A stretch of DNA of 45,658 nucleotides from Chloroflexota bacterium (GTDB lineage Bacteria > Chloroflexota > Anaerolineae > J036 > Brachytrichaceae). The DNA is taken from positions 1 to 45,658 of the forward strand of contig JAUQQA010000015.1 in NCBI GenBank assembly GCA_030550095.1. The letters are read 5' to 3'. The notes under the pieces were generated by a model, which made no database searches, had not been told where the DNA came from, and worked only from the letters and a program-made list of their open reading frames with translations. The translations under genes were made by a program, and so were the position numbers. Each line of letters begins with the position of its first letter. Within the stretch, counting starts at the first letter, position 1. Below are positions 24,284-32,261 of this stretch, piece after piece.

Positions 24284-24901
24284 ATGCCGCGCGGGGTGAT
24301 CGGGCTGACGGGCAACATCGCCACTGGCAAGAGCACTGTGGCGGGGATGCTGCGCGACTTCGGTGCAGTGGTGATCAATGCCGATCAGCTCGCGCGCGAG
24401 GTGGTGCAGCCTGGCTCGCCGACGCTCGCCGCCATCGTGCAGCACTTCGGCACCCACATCTTGCACGACGATGGTACCCTCGACCGCCGCGCGCTCGGTC
24501 GAATCGTGTTCTCCGATGTCACGCAGTTGCGCGCGCTGGAAACAATTGTGCATCCTCCAGTGCGCGCGCTGCTGCAGGAGCGCCTCGCGCGCGTGCCGCC
24601 CGACAAGGTCGCCGTCCTTGAGGTCATTCGGCTCTTCGAAGGCGGGCTAGACGCCCTCTGCGATGCGGTGTGGGTCACGCACTGCCCCGAGACATTACAA
24701 CGCGCACGCCTGATCCGCGAGCGCGGGTTCACTCCAGAGGAAGCCGAGCAGCGCATCCGCATTCAGACGCCGCCCGCGGAGAAGATCGCACGCGCCCACA
24801 TCGTCATTGACACCAGCGGCACGCTCGAGGAAACGCGCCAGCAAGTCGAGCGCGCTTGGCGTGCGTTCCTCCAGCAGCTTGAGGCAAAGTCGCTACGTTG
24901 A
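24284..24901 (+). CDS. coaE: Dephospho-CoA kinase
   Basis: The 205-residue enzyme carries the P-loop GNIATGKST (10-18), the DADxxA-like segment NADQLAREVVQPG, RRALGRIVFSD, a HPPVR motif and a lid region with RLIRERGFTPEEAEQRI. It phosphorylates the 3' hydroxyl of dephospho-CoA, the last step of CoA synthesis. The usual 'V(P/D)LLFE' stretch reads LEVIRLFEGG, which keeps the needed shape. The start follows ilvE by five bases. The 3' end overlaps the convergent transporter gene by nine bases. Confidence 0.94.
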   Translation: MPRGVIGLTGNIATGKSTVAGMLRDFGAVVINADQLAREVVQPGSPTLAAIVQHFGTHILHDDGTLDRRALGRIVFSDVTQLRALETIVHPPVRALLQERLARVPPDKVAVLEVIRLFEGGLDALCDAVWVTHCPETLQRARLIRERGFTPEEAEQRIRIQTPPAEKIARAHIVIDTSGTLEETRQQVERAWRAFLQQLEAKSLR

Positions 24902-25588
24902 GCGCACCGCTCGCAGCGCAAAGGGGTTGAAGTCGGTGTGCACGTCGAACACGTCCACCCCCTCGGCGCGCTTAAGCCAGCCGACGACGAGATAGGTGAT
25001 CGGCGTGAAGAGCGCCTCGACGCCCACCTTGAACACATAGTTTGAGGCGAGGACGTTCCACAGAACCACCGCGCTCATCTCGCCTGCAAACGCCAACGTC
25101 ACGAAGAGCGCGGTGTCCACAAACTCACCAACCAGCGTGGAGCCAAGGGTGCGAACCCAAAGCCAGCGCCCGCGCGTGATCACCTTGAGCTTTGCCAGCA
25201 CAAACGCGTTGGCGAAAGACCCGCACCAGTACGCGATCAACGAGGCGATCACGATGCGCGCGGTGCTGCCAAGCACGGCGTTATAGGCCTCCATGCCGAC
25301 GCGCTGGCTCCATTCCGGTTCTGGCGGCAGCAGGCCCACCACCCACACCGTGAGGCTGAAGAGCGCCGAGGCGCCAAAGCCTGTCCAAATCACACGGCGC
25401 GCCACGCTGTAGCCGTACACCTCGGCAAGCACATCGCCAAAGATGTAGCTGATCGGGAAGAGCAGTGTGCCACCGTCGAACGTGAACGGCCCTAGCATCA
25501 CGATCTTAGCCGACGAAGCCAGGTTGCTCACGATGAGCACGGCGACAAAAGCGCCGAGCACGAAATCCAAGAACCGAAAGCTGCGCAC
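24893..25588 (-). CDS. Queuosine precursor transporter-type membrane protein (VUT family, YhhQ-like)
   Basis: The frame is open to 25756, but it would run through the ferredoxin terminator, so the GTG at 25588 is preferred (231 residues); TTG at 25594 is the alternative. The protein has about six helices and the family's features: VSNLASSAKIVMLGPFTFDGG, FPISYIFGDVLAEVYGYSVAR, WCGSFANAFVLAKLK and TLVGEFVDTALFV. Members of COG1738 import 7-cyano- or 7-aminomethyl-7-deazaguanine for queuosine in tRNA in E. coli. The conserved acidic GDVLAEVYG and GEFVDT segments are intact. No queuosine synthesis gene is in the window, in keeping with a salvage role. It overlaps coaE by nine bases at the 3' ends. 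Confidence 0.88.
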   Translation of the reverse strand: MRSFRFLDFVLGAFVAVLIVSNLASSAKIVMLGPFTFDGGTLLFPISYIFGDVLAEVYGYSVARRVIWTGFGASALFSLTVWVVGLLPPEPEWSQRVGMEAYNAVLGSTARIVIASLIAYWCGSFANAFVLAKLKVITRGRWLWVRTLGSTLVGEFVDTALFVTLAFAGEMSAVVLWNVLASNYVFKVGVEALFTPITYLVVGWLKRAEGVDVFDVHTDFNPFALRAVRST

Positions 25589-25623
25589 AGGCAAAAGGTT
25601 ACCGCAGTGGGCTGGGTTGTGCC

Positions 25624-25652
25624 AAAAAATAAGGCTGCCTTTCGGCAGCCCT
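25624..25652 (-). terminator. Intrinsic terminator of the ferredoxin gene
   Basis: On the minus strand GGCTGCC-GAAA-GGCAGCC forms a seven-base stem with a stable GNRA tetraloop, followed by TTATTTTTT. It starts about 30 bases after the ferredoxin stop. Confidence 0.85.
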
Positions 25653-25679
25653 TCAGAGCCAATGCTTGCCCAGCGCGGC

Positions 25680-26054
25680 TTACATGTTGCGCGCTGCGTA
25701 GCCGGGACCCTGGGTGAAGAAGTCGGCGTTTGCCTGCGCTGCCGTGTATCCCTCAACGCCTTGCGCCATGGTCAGGTCCACCACTTCACCACCCTGCGCC
25801 TCCCAGCGCTCACCACGGAAGGGTTGCAGAACCTGACCCGGCTTCATTTCATACGCCGTGGGGATCTCATCGAGCGGGAAGATCGCCTCATACGGGCACT
25901 CGGGAACGCAGGCGCCGCAGTCAATGCAGGTGTTAGGATCAATGAAGAACCAAGGCCACTCAGACTCCGGCTTGCCGGGGACGATGCACTCCACCGGGCA
26001 TACATCCGCACACGCGCCGTCGCGCAAGCACAGGGCTGTAATCACGTGCGTCAT
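25680..26054 (-). CDS. Two-cluster (2x[4Fe-4S]-type) ferredoxin
   Basis: The 124-residue protein has eight cysteines in two sets: C9, C15, C19, C23 (CLRDGACADVCPVEC) and C43, C46, C49, C53 (CIDCGACVPECP). As in bacterial ferredoxins, C53 and C23 would each complete the opposite cluster. The first set lacks the usual CxxC and has C9-x5-C15 instead, a form I associate with Chloroflexota proteins. The IDP-TCIDCGACVPECP block and the extra C-terminal tail of about 60 residues are like seven-iron or dicluster ferredoxins. It is a soluble electron carrier; its partner is unknown. TGAGGAG lies eight bases before the ATG. It has its own terminator. Confidence 0.9.
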   Translation of the reverse strand: MTHVITALCLRDGACADVCPVECIVPGKPESEWPWFFIDPNTCIDCGACVPECPYEAIFPLDEIPTAYEMKPGQVLQPFRGERWEAQGGEVVDLTMAQGVEGYTAAQANADFFTQGPGYAARNM

Positions 26055-26100
26055 CGCAATTACTCCTCACACCTTGAGATTTGCAGGCATTCAACCCCAG

Positions 26101-26117
26101 AGGTTAACACAGGTTAA
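26101..26117. promoter_or_regulatory. Ten-base-spaced direct repeat upstream of the ferredoxin gene
   Basis: AGGTTAA occurs at 26101-26107 and again at 26111-26117, one helical turn apart, about 50 bases before the ferredoxin start. Such spacing is typical of tandem-binding regulators. No -35/-10 pair is convincing here. Confidence 0.35.
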
Positions 26118-26185
26118 TATGCCCGCGGGTAGTTATACACGAACTGAGGGCGCTTGTCTAGCACAGGCATGCGCTTTTTTAAGGT

Positions 26186-26800
26186 TCACCCCGCAAAGCG
26201 GCGCGCCACGTCTTCCCAATTCACCACGTTCCAGAACGCCTTGAGGTAATCCGCGCGACGGTTTTGGTATTTCAGGTAGTAGGCATGCTCCCAAACGTCA
26301 ACGCCGAGGATAGGCTTGAGGCCGCCGTACTCTGCCATCATGGGGTTATCCTGGTTCGGCGTGGACATGACCGCGAGCTTGCCGTCCTTGCCGATCACGA
26401 GCCACGCCCAACCGGAGCCGAAGCGCCCCAGCGCTGCCTTCTCGAAGGCGTCTTTGAACGCTTCCATTGAGCCGAAAGCCGCAACGATGGCGTCGTAGAG
26501 CGGGCCGCTGGTCGGCTCGGGGACGCCCACCTTGAGCTGCTGCCAGAACATGCTGTGGTTCACATGCCCGCCACCGTTGTTGCGCACTGCGGTGCGGATC
26601 GCCTCGGGCACGGCGTCAAGGTTGCTGATCAGCTCCTCGGCGCTCTTGGATTGCAGCTCAGGGTAGTCCTTTAGCGCGTTGTTGAGGTTGGTCACGTATC
26701 CACCATGGTGCTTCTGGTGGTGAATCTGCATCGTCATTGTGTCAATGTACGGCTCAAGCGCGTCGTACGGATAGGGCAGGGGTGGTAGTTCGTGTGCCAT
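26186..26800 (-). CDS. Superoxide dismutase, Fe/Mn family (Mn-like)
   Basis: The 204-residue enzyme has the metal ligands H27 ([11 protein letters not shown]), H82 ([10 protein letters not shown]), D168 and H172 ([13 protein letters not shown]). Q150 in STPNQDNP and the GGGH segment resemble manganese enzymes, but metal use cannot be decided by eye. It turns superoxide into oxygen and peroxide in the cytoplasm. No signal peptide is present. AAAGGAG precedes the ATG. A perfect TATAAT and a palindrome lie upstream (26838-26860). The gene stands alone between the ferredoxin unit and a divergent lipid kinase-like gene. Confidence 0.96.
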   Translation of the reverse strand: MAHELPPLPYPYDALEPYIDTMTMQIHHQKHHGGYVTNLNNALKDYPELQSKSAEELISNLDAVPEAIRTAVRNNGGGHVNHSMFWQQLKVGVPEPTSGPLYDAIVAAFGSMEAFKDAFEKAALGRFGSGWAWLVIGKDGKLAVMSTPNQDNPMMAEYGGLKPILGVDVWEHAYYLKYQNRRADYLKAFWNVVNWEDVARRFAG

Positions 26801-26837
26801 GGTGTTTTGCTCCTTTTCTCGTGAAGGATCATCAGCG

Positions 26838-26860
26838 ATTATAGGCTGAGCGCGCTCAGC
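26838..26860 (-). promoter_or_regulatory. sod promoter -10 with a palindrome filling the spacer
   Basis: On the minus strand TATAAT occupies 26843-26838. Directly upstream lies the perfect 16-base palindrome GCTGAGCGCGCTCAGC (26845-26860). A -35 at 17-base spacing would be CCGATT, which is poor. A dyad located between -35 and -10 with a weak -35 is how MerR-like activators and many repressors work. No regulator gene is adjacent. Confidence 0.5.
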
Positions 26861-26895
26861 AATCGGCGCACTCAGTTTCGTCTTCGGCGTTGCGC

Positions 26896-26923
26896 TTGCG
26901 CCCTTGCGAGGCTGCTGTACAAC
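26896..26923 (+). promoter_or_regulatory. Predicted promoter of the polyprenol kinase-like gene
   Basis: TTGCGC (26896-26901) and TACAAC (26918-26923) are 16 bases apart. The ATG at 26933 is nine bases past the -10, with no ribosome site, so the mRNA would be leaderless or nearly so. Confidence 0.4.
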
Positions 26924-26932
26924 ACCCTCACC

Positions 26933-27598
26933 ATGAACGACCCCCTCGCCATTGTGCTCTCATTCCTATACGTCTTCGCTGTGCTGGGCGTTGCTGAAGG
27001 GCTGCGCCGCGCGCTGAAGTTGCCCGTTGAGTTCACGCGCAAAGTGGTGCACGTTGCCGTGGGCATGTGGGCGTTCGGCACGGTGGCGCTCTTCAGCAGC
27101 CGGTGGGCGGCAATGGTGCCGCCGTTGAGCTTTGTGGTGCTGAACTTCATTTCTTATCGCCGAGGCACGTTTGCGGCGATGGAGACTGGTGAGAAATCCA
27201 ACCTCGGCACAGTGTACTTCCCGCTTGCGTTTGCTGGGATCATCTTCCTCTTCTTTGAGCTGAGCCGCGCGCTGGTGGTGCTGACGTTGATGCCGATGAC
27301 ATGGGGCGACGCGTTCGCGGCAATCATTGGGCGGCGCTTCGGTCGGCATCGCTACCGCGTCTTTGGGGCAACGCGCAGCGTGGAAGGCTCAGCAGCGATG
27401 TTCTCTTTTGCGCTGCTCAGCGTGACGCTCAGCGGGTTGGTCTTCGGGCTTGATGTAGCACGCGCTTTGGGCTTTGGGCTTGCGCTTGCAACAGTGGCTA
27501 CCCTCGCTGAGGCGATCAGCGTGCGCGGACTCGATAACTTGCTTGTGCCTGCCGCGTGCGCTGCGGTTGGCTGGGCGATGCGCGGTTGGGTGCTGTAA
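26933..27598 (+). CDS. Diacylglycerol/polyprenol kinase family membrane protein
   Basis: The 221-residue protein has six or seven helices. It carries motifs of the CTP-dependent dolichol/phytol kinase group: [16 protein letters not shown] near residue 40, [12 protein letters not shown] near 85, and the nucleotide-binding loop [18 protein letters not shown] followed by the substrate-recognition [10 protein letters not shown]. Plant VTE5 and archaeal or yeast relatives phosphorylate phytol, farnesol, geranylgeraniol or dolichol. Here it may recycle polyprenols for the many polyprenyl-phosphate-dependent GT-C enzymes in the window, which is an inference. The amidohydrolase gene starts three bases after its stop, probably in one operon. 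Confidence 0.87.
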   Translation: MNDPLAIVLSFLYVFAVLGVAEGLRRALKLPVEFTRKVVHVAVGMWAFGTVALFSSRWAAMVPPLSFVVLNFISYRRGTFAAMETGEKSNLGTVYFPLAFAGIIFLFFELSRALVVLTLMPMTWGDAFAAIIGRRFGRHRYRVFGATRSVEGSAAMFSFALLSVTLSGLVFGLDVARALGFGLALATVATLAEAISVRGLDNLLVPAACAAVGWAMRGWVL

Positions 27599-27601
27599 GC
27601 C

Positions 27602-28915
27602 ATGGCGCTGCTGATCCGCAACGCAGCGCTTTTGCTGCCCGATCGCGTGATCGCGCGTGGCTGGCTGCGCGTTCGCGGGCGTTTCATCGCCGCGCTTGGC
27701 GAGGGTGATGCGCCACCCCCCGACCCCGAGGAGATCGTGCTGGAATCGCGCGCGCTGCTCGTGCTGCCGGGGTTGGTGAACGCGCACACGCACCTCGAGC
27801 AAACCTTCATGCGCGGCTATGCGGGTGGCAAACCACTGCTTGTTTGGCTCCAGCGTTACATCTGGAAATTGCAAGCAGCGATGGACGCTGAGGACGTGCG
27901 CCTTGCAACGTGGCTGGGTTTGCTGGATGCGGTGCGCGGCGGCGCGACGACCATCATTGACCATCACAAAGTGCCGTTCTCGCGGCAACACACGGAGAGC
28001 GTGCTCAAGGCGGCCACGCAACTTGGCGTGCGGCTGGTGTTGGCGCGCGCTTGGGCAGATGTGGGCACAGGCGCCGAATCTCCAACCGTCATTCTCGACG
28101 ATTTGCGATGGTTGTTTGCGGAGTGGCACGGCGCTGCCGAAGGACGGATTCAAATCGCCAACGGCCCGCTCGCGCCTTGGCGATGCAGCGCGGAGACGCT
28201 CCAGCGCACAACGGCGCTGGCGCGCGCACACGGCGCGATTACCCACTGCCACATGAACGAAACTCAACACGAGGTCGCGCTCACGCTGCGCGCCACGGGA
28301 TTGCGCCCCGTGGCATGGTTCGCGCGCCTCGGCGTGCTCGGGCATGACTTCCACGCTGTGCACGGCGTTTGGCTCGACGACGAGGAGATCGCGCTGCTGC
28401 GCCGCCACAGCGCGCAGGTGACGCACTGCCCTGCTGCTAACGCCACTCTCGCTTCGGGCATTGCCCCCGTCGCGCGTTTGCTGCGCGAAGGCGTACGCGT
28501 TGGCTTGGGCAGCGACGGCCCAGCAAGCAACGACACACAGGACCTGCTCGAATCCATCCGCTGGGCGGCATACCTGCAACGCGCACACACGCTCGACCCT
28601 GAAGCACTGCCGCCACGCGAGGCGGTGCGCCTTGCTCTGCAACGCCCCGACGGCAGCGAGGCAGCGCTGCGCCCTGGCGCGCCCGCCGATCTCACGTTGG
28701 TGGACCTTCAGCGCGCGCACATTCAGCCCGTGCACGATCCACTTGCCGCGCTGGTGTATTGCGCGCGTAACAGCGATGTGTGGGGCGTCATCGTGGACGG
28801 GCGCGTGATCTTGCGCGCGGGGCGCTTTGTGGACGTGGACGAGGACGCGCTGCTGGCAGAGTGTCGTGCGCGCGCGCAGCACCTAGCGCGCCGCGCCGGC
28901 TTGCTCGACAGCTGA
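27602..28915 (+). CDS. Amidohydrolase, MTA/SAH deaminase-like (TRZ/ATZ group)
   Basis: The 437-residue enzyme shows the metal site of the cytosine/adenosine deaminase-like amidohydrolases: H62-x-H64 in VNAHTHLEQTFMRG, a third histidine in THCHMNET, a fourth in HAVHG and the catalytic aspartate in GLGSDGPASND. A C-terminal beta sandwich starts at about 375 (RPGAPADLTLVDL). The family hydrolyses purine, s-triazine or thioadenosine amino groups in the cytoplasm. The exact substrate is not certain; methylthioadenosine/S-adenosylhomocysteine or a guanine analogue are likely choices. It is coupled to the lipid kinase-like gene by a three-base gap. Its 3' end overlaps malQ by 33 bases. Confidence 0.87.
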   Translation: MALLIRNAALLLPDRVIARGWLRVRGRFIAALGEGDAPPPDPEEIVLESRALLVLPGLVNAHTHLEQTFMRGYAGGKPLLVWLQRYIWKLQAAMDAEDVRLATWLGLLDAVRGGATTIIDHHKVPFSRQHTESVLKAATQLGVRLVLARAWADVGTGAESPTVILDDLRWLFAEWHGAAEGRIQIANGPLAPWRCSAETLQRTTALARAHGAITHCHMNETQHEVALTLRATGLRPVAWFARLGVLGHDFHAVHGVWLDDEEIALLRRHSAQVTHCPAANATLASGIAPVARLLREGVRVGLGSDGPASNDTQDLLESIRWAAYLQRAHTLDPEALPPREAVRLALQRPDGSEAALRPGAPADLTLVDLQRAHIQPVHDPLAALVYCARNSDVWGVIVDGRVILRAGRFVDVDEDALLAECRARAQHLARRAGLLDS

Positions 28916-30394
28916 GCGCCCGTAGGTGCGCGTCATCTTGCGCAGCCGCGCCACGATCTCAGGCGTGAGCTGCGCCCAGGTGAACCGCCACTGCCAATTG
29001 CCCTCCGCGCGCCCGGGGAAATTCATGCGCGCTTCGCTGCCTAGCCCAAGCACATCTTGCAGCGTGAGGATCACCGTGTCCGCAACGGACATCATCAGCA
29101 AGCGGATCACGTCCCAGTGGATCGCGCTGCCGTCAGTGCCGGTGTAGTCGAGCACGCGCGCGCGTGTCTCTGGATCGAGCTTCTCGAACCATCCTACGGT
29201 GGTGTCGTTGTCGTGCGTGCCTGCGTAGGCGACGGTGTTGCGCACGTAGTTGTGCGGCAGGAAGTCTGAGCTGGCATCGGCGACAAACGCAAAATGCAAC
29301 ACGCGCATCCCGGGGAAGCCGAGCGCGTCGCGCAGTGCGCGCACCTCGTCGGTGATCACGCCAAGGTCCTCAGCGATGATCGGCAGCTCGCCCAATGCCT
29401 CGCGCAGCGCTTGAAAGAACGCAAGCCCTGGTCCCTTCACCCACCGCCCGTTGATCGCTGTGGGTTCGTCGGCAGGGACTTCCCAGTATGCCTCGAAGCC
29501 ACGGAAGTGGTCAATGCGCACAAGGTCGAACAGGCGGAACGCCATGCGACAACGCTCGATCCACCAGCGATAGCCCTGCTGCGCCATCACGTCCCAGCGG
29601 TACAGCGGATTGCCCCAGCGCTGCCCCGTTGGGCTGAAGTAATCCGGCGGCACGCCGGCGATGAACAACAGATTACCCTTCTCGTCAATGGTGAACAGTT
29701 CTCGGTGCGCCCATGCATCGGCGCTGTCGAACGCGACGAAGATTGGGATATCGCCGATGAGACGCACACCCTTCGCGTGCGCGTATGCCTTGAGCGCCTC
29801 CCACTGGCGGAAGAACACAAACTGCGCGAATTTGTGCTTTTGGATTGCATCGCGCAAGCGACGCTGGGCGCGCGCAAGCGCGGCGGGCTTGCGCTGCACA
29901 AGGTCATCTTCCCAAATGTTCCATGGATCGCCGTCATGCGCCTCCTTGAGCGCCATGAACAGCGCGTAATCCTCAAGCCACGCCTTCTCCTGTTCGCAGA
30001 ACGCCTCAAAGGCGTGGCAATGCTCAGCAGCAGCGTGTTGCTGAAAGTGCTCGTGTGCTGCGCGCAGCAGCGTTTGCTTGAACGGGATCACAGCGCCGTA
30101 ATCCACGCGCGTTTCGGGGAAGCGCGGCACGCGTTCCAAAAAAGCCTGGGGTAACCACCCTTCTTGGGCTAGCAGCGTTGGGCTGATCAGCAGCGGGTTG
30201 CCCGCAAACGCCGAAAAGCACTGATAAGGCGAATCGCCAAAGCCCGTCGGCCCTAACGGAAGCACCTGCCAAAGTTGCTGCTCCGCCTCTGCAAGGAAGT
30301 CCACAAACCGGTATGCCGACTCGCCGAGGTCACCGATCCCGAAGGGGCTGGGGAGCGAGGTGGGGTGTAACAAGATGCCGCTTGCGCGCGCCAT
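28883..30394 (-). CDS. malQ: 4-alpha-glucanotransferase (amylomaltase)
   Basis: The 503-residue GH77 enzyme has the family start SGILLHPTSLPSPFGIGDLG, then LPLGPTGFGDSPYQCFSAFAGNP, GDIPIFVAFDSADAW, the nucleophile region VRIDHFRGFEAYWEVP, the acid/base region IAEDLGVIT and the final THDNDTTVGWF motif. It moves maltosyl units between alpha-1,4 glucans in glycogen or maltodextrin use, in the cytoplasm. The length is usual for a bacterial GH77. It is convergent with the amidohydrolase (33-base overlap) and divergent from the CapA-like lipoprotein gene. No other glycogen gene is in the window. Confidence 0.96.
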   Translation of the reverse strand: MARASGILLHPTSLPSPFGIGDLGESAYRFVDFLAEAEQQLWQVLPLGPTGFGDSPYQCFSAFAGNPLLISPTLLAQEGWLPQAFLERVPRFPETRVDYGAVIPFKQTLLRAAHEHFQQHAAAEHCHAFEAFCEQEKAWLEDYALFMALKEAHDGDPWNIWEDDLVQRKPAALARAQRRLRDAIQKHKFAQFVFFRQWEALKAYAHAKGVRLIGDIPIFVAFDSADAWAHRELFTIDEKGNLLFIAGVPPDYFSPTGQRWGNPLYRWDVMAQQGYRWWIERCRMAFRLFDLVRIDHFRGFEAYWEVPADEPTAINGRWVKGPGLAFFQALREALGELPIIAEDLGVITDEVRALRDALGFPGMRVLHFAFVADASSDFLPHNYVRNTVAYAGTHDNDTTVGWFEKLDPETRARVLDYTGTDGSAIHWDVIRLLMMSVADTVILTLQDVLGLGSEARMNFPGRAEGNWQWRFTWAQLTPEIVARLRKMTRTYGRSAVEQAGAAR

Positions 30395-30488
30395 GGTTCT
30401 GCTTCTCCGTAAGCGCTACGCATTCTAAACCGCTTTAGCGCGCGAGACGCGACCTTCGGTTGTGGCATGATCGCCGCGGCGTTTCGGT

Positions 30489-32192
30489 ATGAGACCCTAC
30501 ATTTTGCTGCTCGGGCTGTGTGGCTTGTTAGCGGCGTGTAGTGCAGCACAAGCGACGCCCACCACGCCTACACCCTCGCCCACACCGACGTTCCCGCCCA
30601 CTGCAACACCGCTCCCTACCCCAACGCCGATCCCGCCGAAGACGATCTGGGTAGATCCCGTGCTGCCTACGGACGCACACGACGCGCTGCTTGCATCGCT
30701 GCGCGAACTCGCCGCGCGCTTGAGCACACCCACGCGCCCCGTCACCGTGAGCCTCCAAGCAGATGCCGACGTGCGCGTCGTCGCCGCGCGCGAGGGGCTG
30801 CCGCTGATCACGCGCGTCTATGCGATCGCAGCGCCCTTCCCCACCGTCGCCGATGGTCTGACCTTCGAGGACTTTCGGCGCTTTTGGGCAGGCGAATCGA
30901 GTGCACTGGCGTATCTCTCCAACGACCGCGAGACGCCGCCCACGTTATACATGGACCCGAACACGCGCGCAGGACTCGTGTTCCTGCTTGGCCCACCCGC
31001 GGAGTCGCTCTACATCCGCTTGGTGCCAAAAGAGCAGCTATTGAAAGAGGCTTGGGCAAACCAACCCGCGATCGCGGTGCTGCCCTTTGACCAGCTCGAG
31101 GTGCGCTGGAAACTGCTGCACCTCGACGGCATCAATTTGTTCGAGCGCGAGGCGGATCTCTCACGGTACCCGCTCATCTTGCACATCAGCGCCCAAGGCG
31201 ACGCGGGTTTGCTCGCCGAGATCGGCACGGCAATCCCGCCGCAGCACAACCGCGACCTTAACAAGATGGCGATCGTCGCCATGACCGGCGTGACGGCGCT
31301 GGTGCGCGGCACCGCCGTGCGCATGGAGCAGAAGGGCATTACGTATCCCGCTGAGAAGATCCGCGATTGGCTGCTCACCGCCGACGTGACGCACATCAGC
31401 AACGAAGTCTCGTTTTGGGATCGCTGTCCGCCGCCCTCGTTTGATTCGGGGATCGTGATGTGCTCTGACCCACGCTACATCGAGCTGCTGCGCTACGTCG
31501 GCACGGACGTGATCGAGCTGACAGGCAACCACCTGTGGGACTACGGCTACCAAAACCTAATCCCCACGCTAGAGATGTACGAGCGCGAAGGCTGGGGCTA
31601 CTTCGGCGGCGGGCGCAACCTAGAAGAAGCGCTGCGCCCGCTCACGATGACCGTGAACGGAAATCGGCTGGCGTTTGTCGGCTGCAACTACTTCGGCGCA
31701 AACTGGGCGCGCGAAAACGTGCCCGGCTCGGCACCATGTAGCCCCAGCGACCCGAAAGATTTAAGCTACCAAGCCCAACTGATTCGCCAACTGAAAGCCG
31801 AGGGGTATCACGTGATCGCTACGTTGCAGTACGAGGAGTACTACTTCTACGAATCAACCCCTCAGCAGCGGCGCGATTTCGCCCTGCTGCGCGACGCCGG
31901 CGCCACCATCGTCAACGGCAGCCAAGGGCACCACGCGCAAGGGTTCGACGTGAGCGGTGCCGGGTTCATCCATTGGGGCGTGGGCAACTTGTTCTTTGGC
32001 GATCAGCGCCCCATCGGCGCGCGCCAAACGATGGTGGACCGCCACGTGTTCTACGACAACCGCTACCTCGGCGTGGACATCCGCACCGCGTTCATCGAGG
32101 ACCTCTCGCAGCCGCGCCCAATGACCCCCGAGGAGCGCGCCGAGTTGCTACGCAAACTCTTTTCGGTCAGCGTCTTCACGCCGCCCGAGTGA
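30489..32192 (+). CDS. Lipoprotein with CapA-like (poly-gamma-glutamate type) metallophosphatase domain
   Basis: The 567-residue protein begins with a lipoprotein signal peptide ending in the lipobox LLAAC (C17). A Thr-Pro-rich linker runs to about residue 50. A first domain (about 50-260) resembles a periplasmic-binding fold, with strands and a segment AIAVLPFDQLEVRWKLLHLD. The CapA domain follows: ISNEVSFWDRC, VIELTGNHLWDYG, FVGCNYFGANWARE, ATLQYEEYYFYES and VNGSQGHHAQGFD, with GNH and GHH-type metal ligands. CapA proteins help make or anchor poly-gamma-glutamate capsules, but many homologues act on other substrates. No capsule synthetase (CapB/C) is nearby. It is probably anchored outside the cytoplasmic membrane. 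No ribosome site is clear. Confidence 0.85.
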   Translation: MRPYILLLGLCGLLAACSAAQATPTTPTPSPTPTFPPTATPLPTPTPIPPKTIWVDPVLPTDAHDALLASLRELAARLSTPTRPVTVSLQADADVRVVAAREGLPLITRVYAIAAPFPTVADGLTFEDFRRFWAGESSALAYLSNDRETPPTLYMDPNTRAGLVFLLGPPAESLYIRLVPKEQLLKEAWANQPAIAVLPFDQLEVRWKLLHLDGINLFEREADLSRYPLILHISAQGDAGLLAEIGTAIPPQHNRDLNKMAIVAMTGVTALVRGTAVRMEQKGITYPAEKIRDWLLTADVTHISNEVSFWDRCPPPSFDSGIVMCSDPRYIELLRYVGTDVIELTGNHLWDYGYQNLIPTLEMYEREGWGYFGGGRNLEEALRPLTMTVNGNRLAFVGCNYFGANWARENVPGSAPCSPSDPKDLSYQAQLIRQLKAEGYHVIATLQYEEYYFYESTPQQRRDFALLRDAGATIVNGSQGHHAQGFDVSGAGFIHWGVGNLFFGDQRPIGARQTMVDRHVFYDNRYLGVDIRTAFIEDLSQPRPMTPEERAELLRKLFSVSVFTPPE

Positions 32193-32232
32193 AAAACGCC
32201 TCACCCCTAGCGTCTGTGGCTGGGGGTGAGGC
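32192..32232 (-). terminator. Terminator between convergent lipoprotein genes
   Basis: GCCTCACCCCTAGC (32198-32211) pairs with GCTGGGGGTGAGGC (32219-32232) over 14 bases with one G-U type mismatch. On the minus strand it is followed by GTTTTT, so it terminates the 32262-33422 gene. On the plus strand it directly follows the CapA-like stop and may serve as a weaker terminator there too. Confidence 0.85.
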
Positions 32233-32261
32233 GCACACAGCGCGCAACGCACGCAGCAGGG

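Noticed and set aside
27389..28882. A 497-residue minus-strand frame opposite the amidohydrolase
   Set aside because: Its sequence is low-complexity and lacks any fold pattern, while the plus strand has all amidohydrolase metal ligands.
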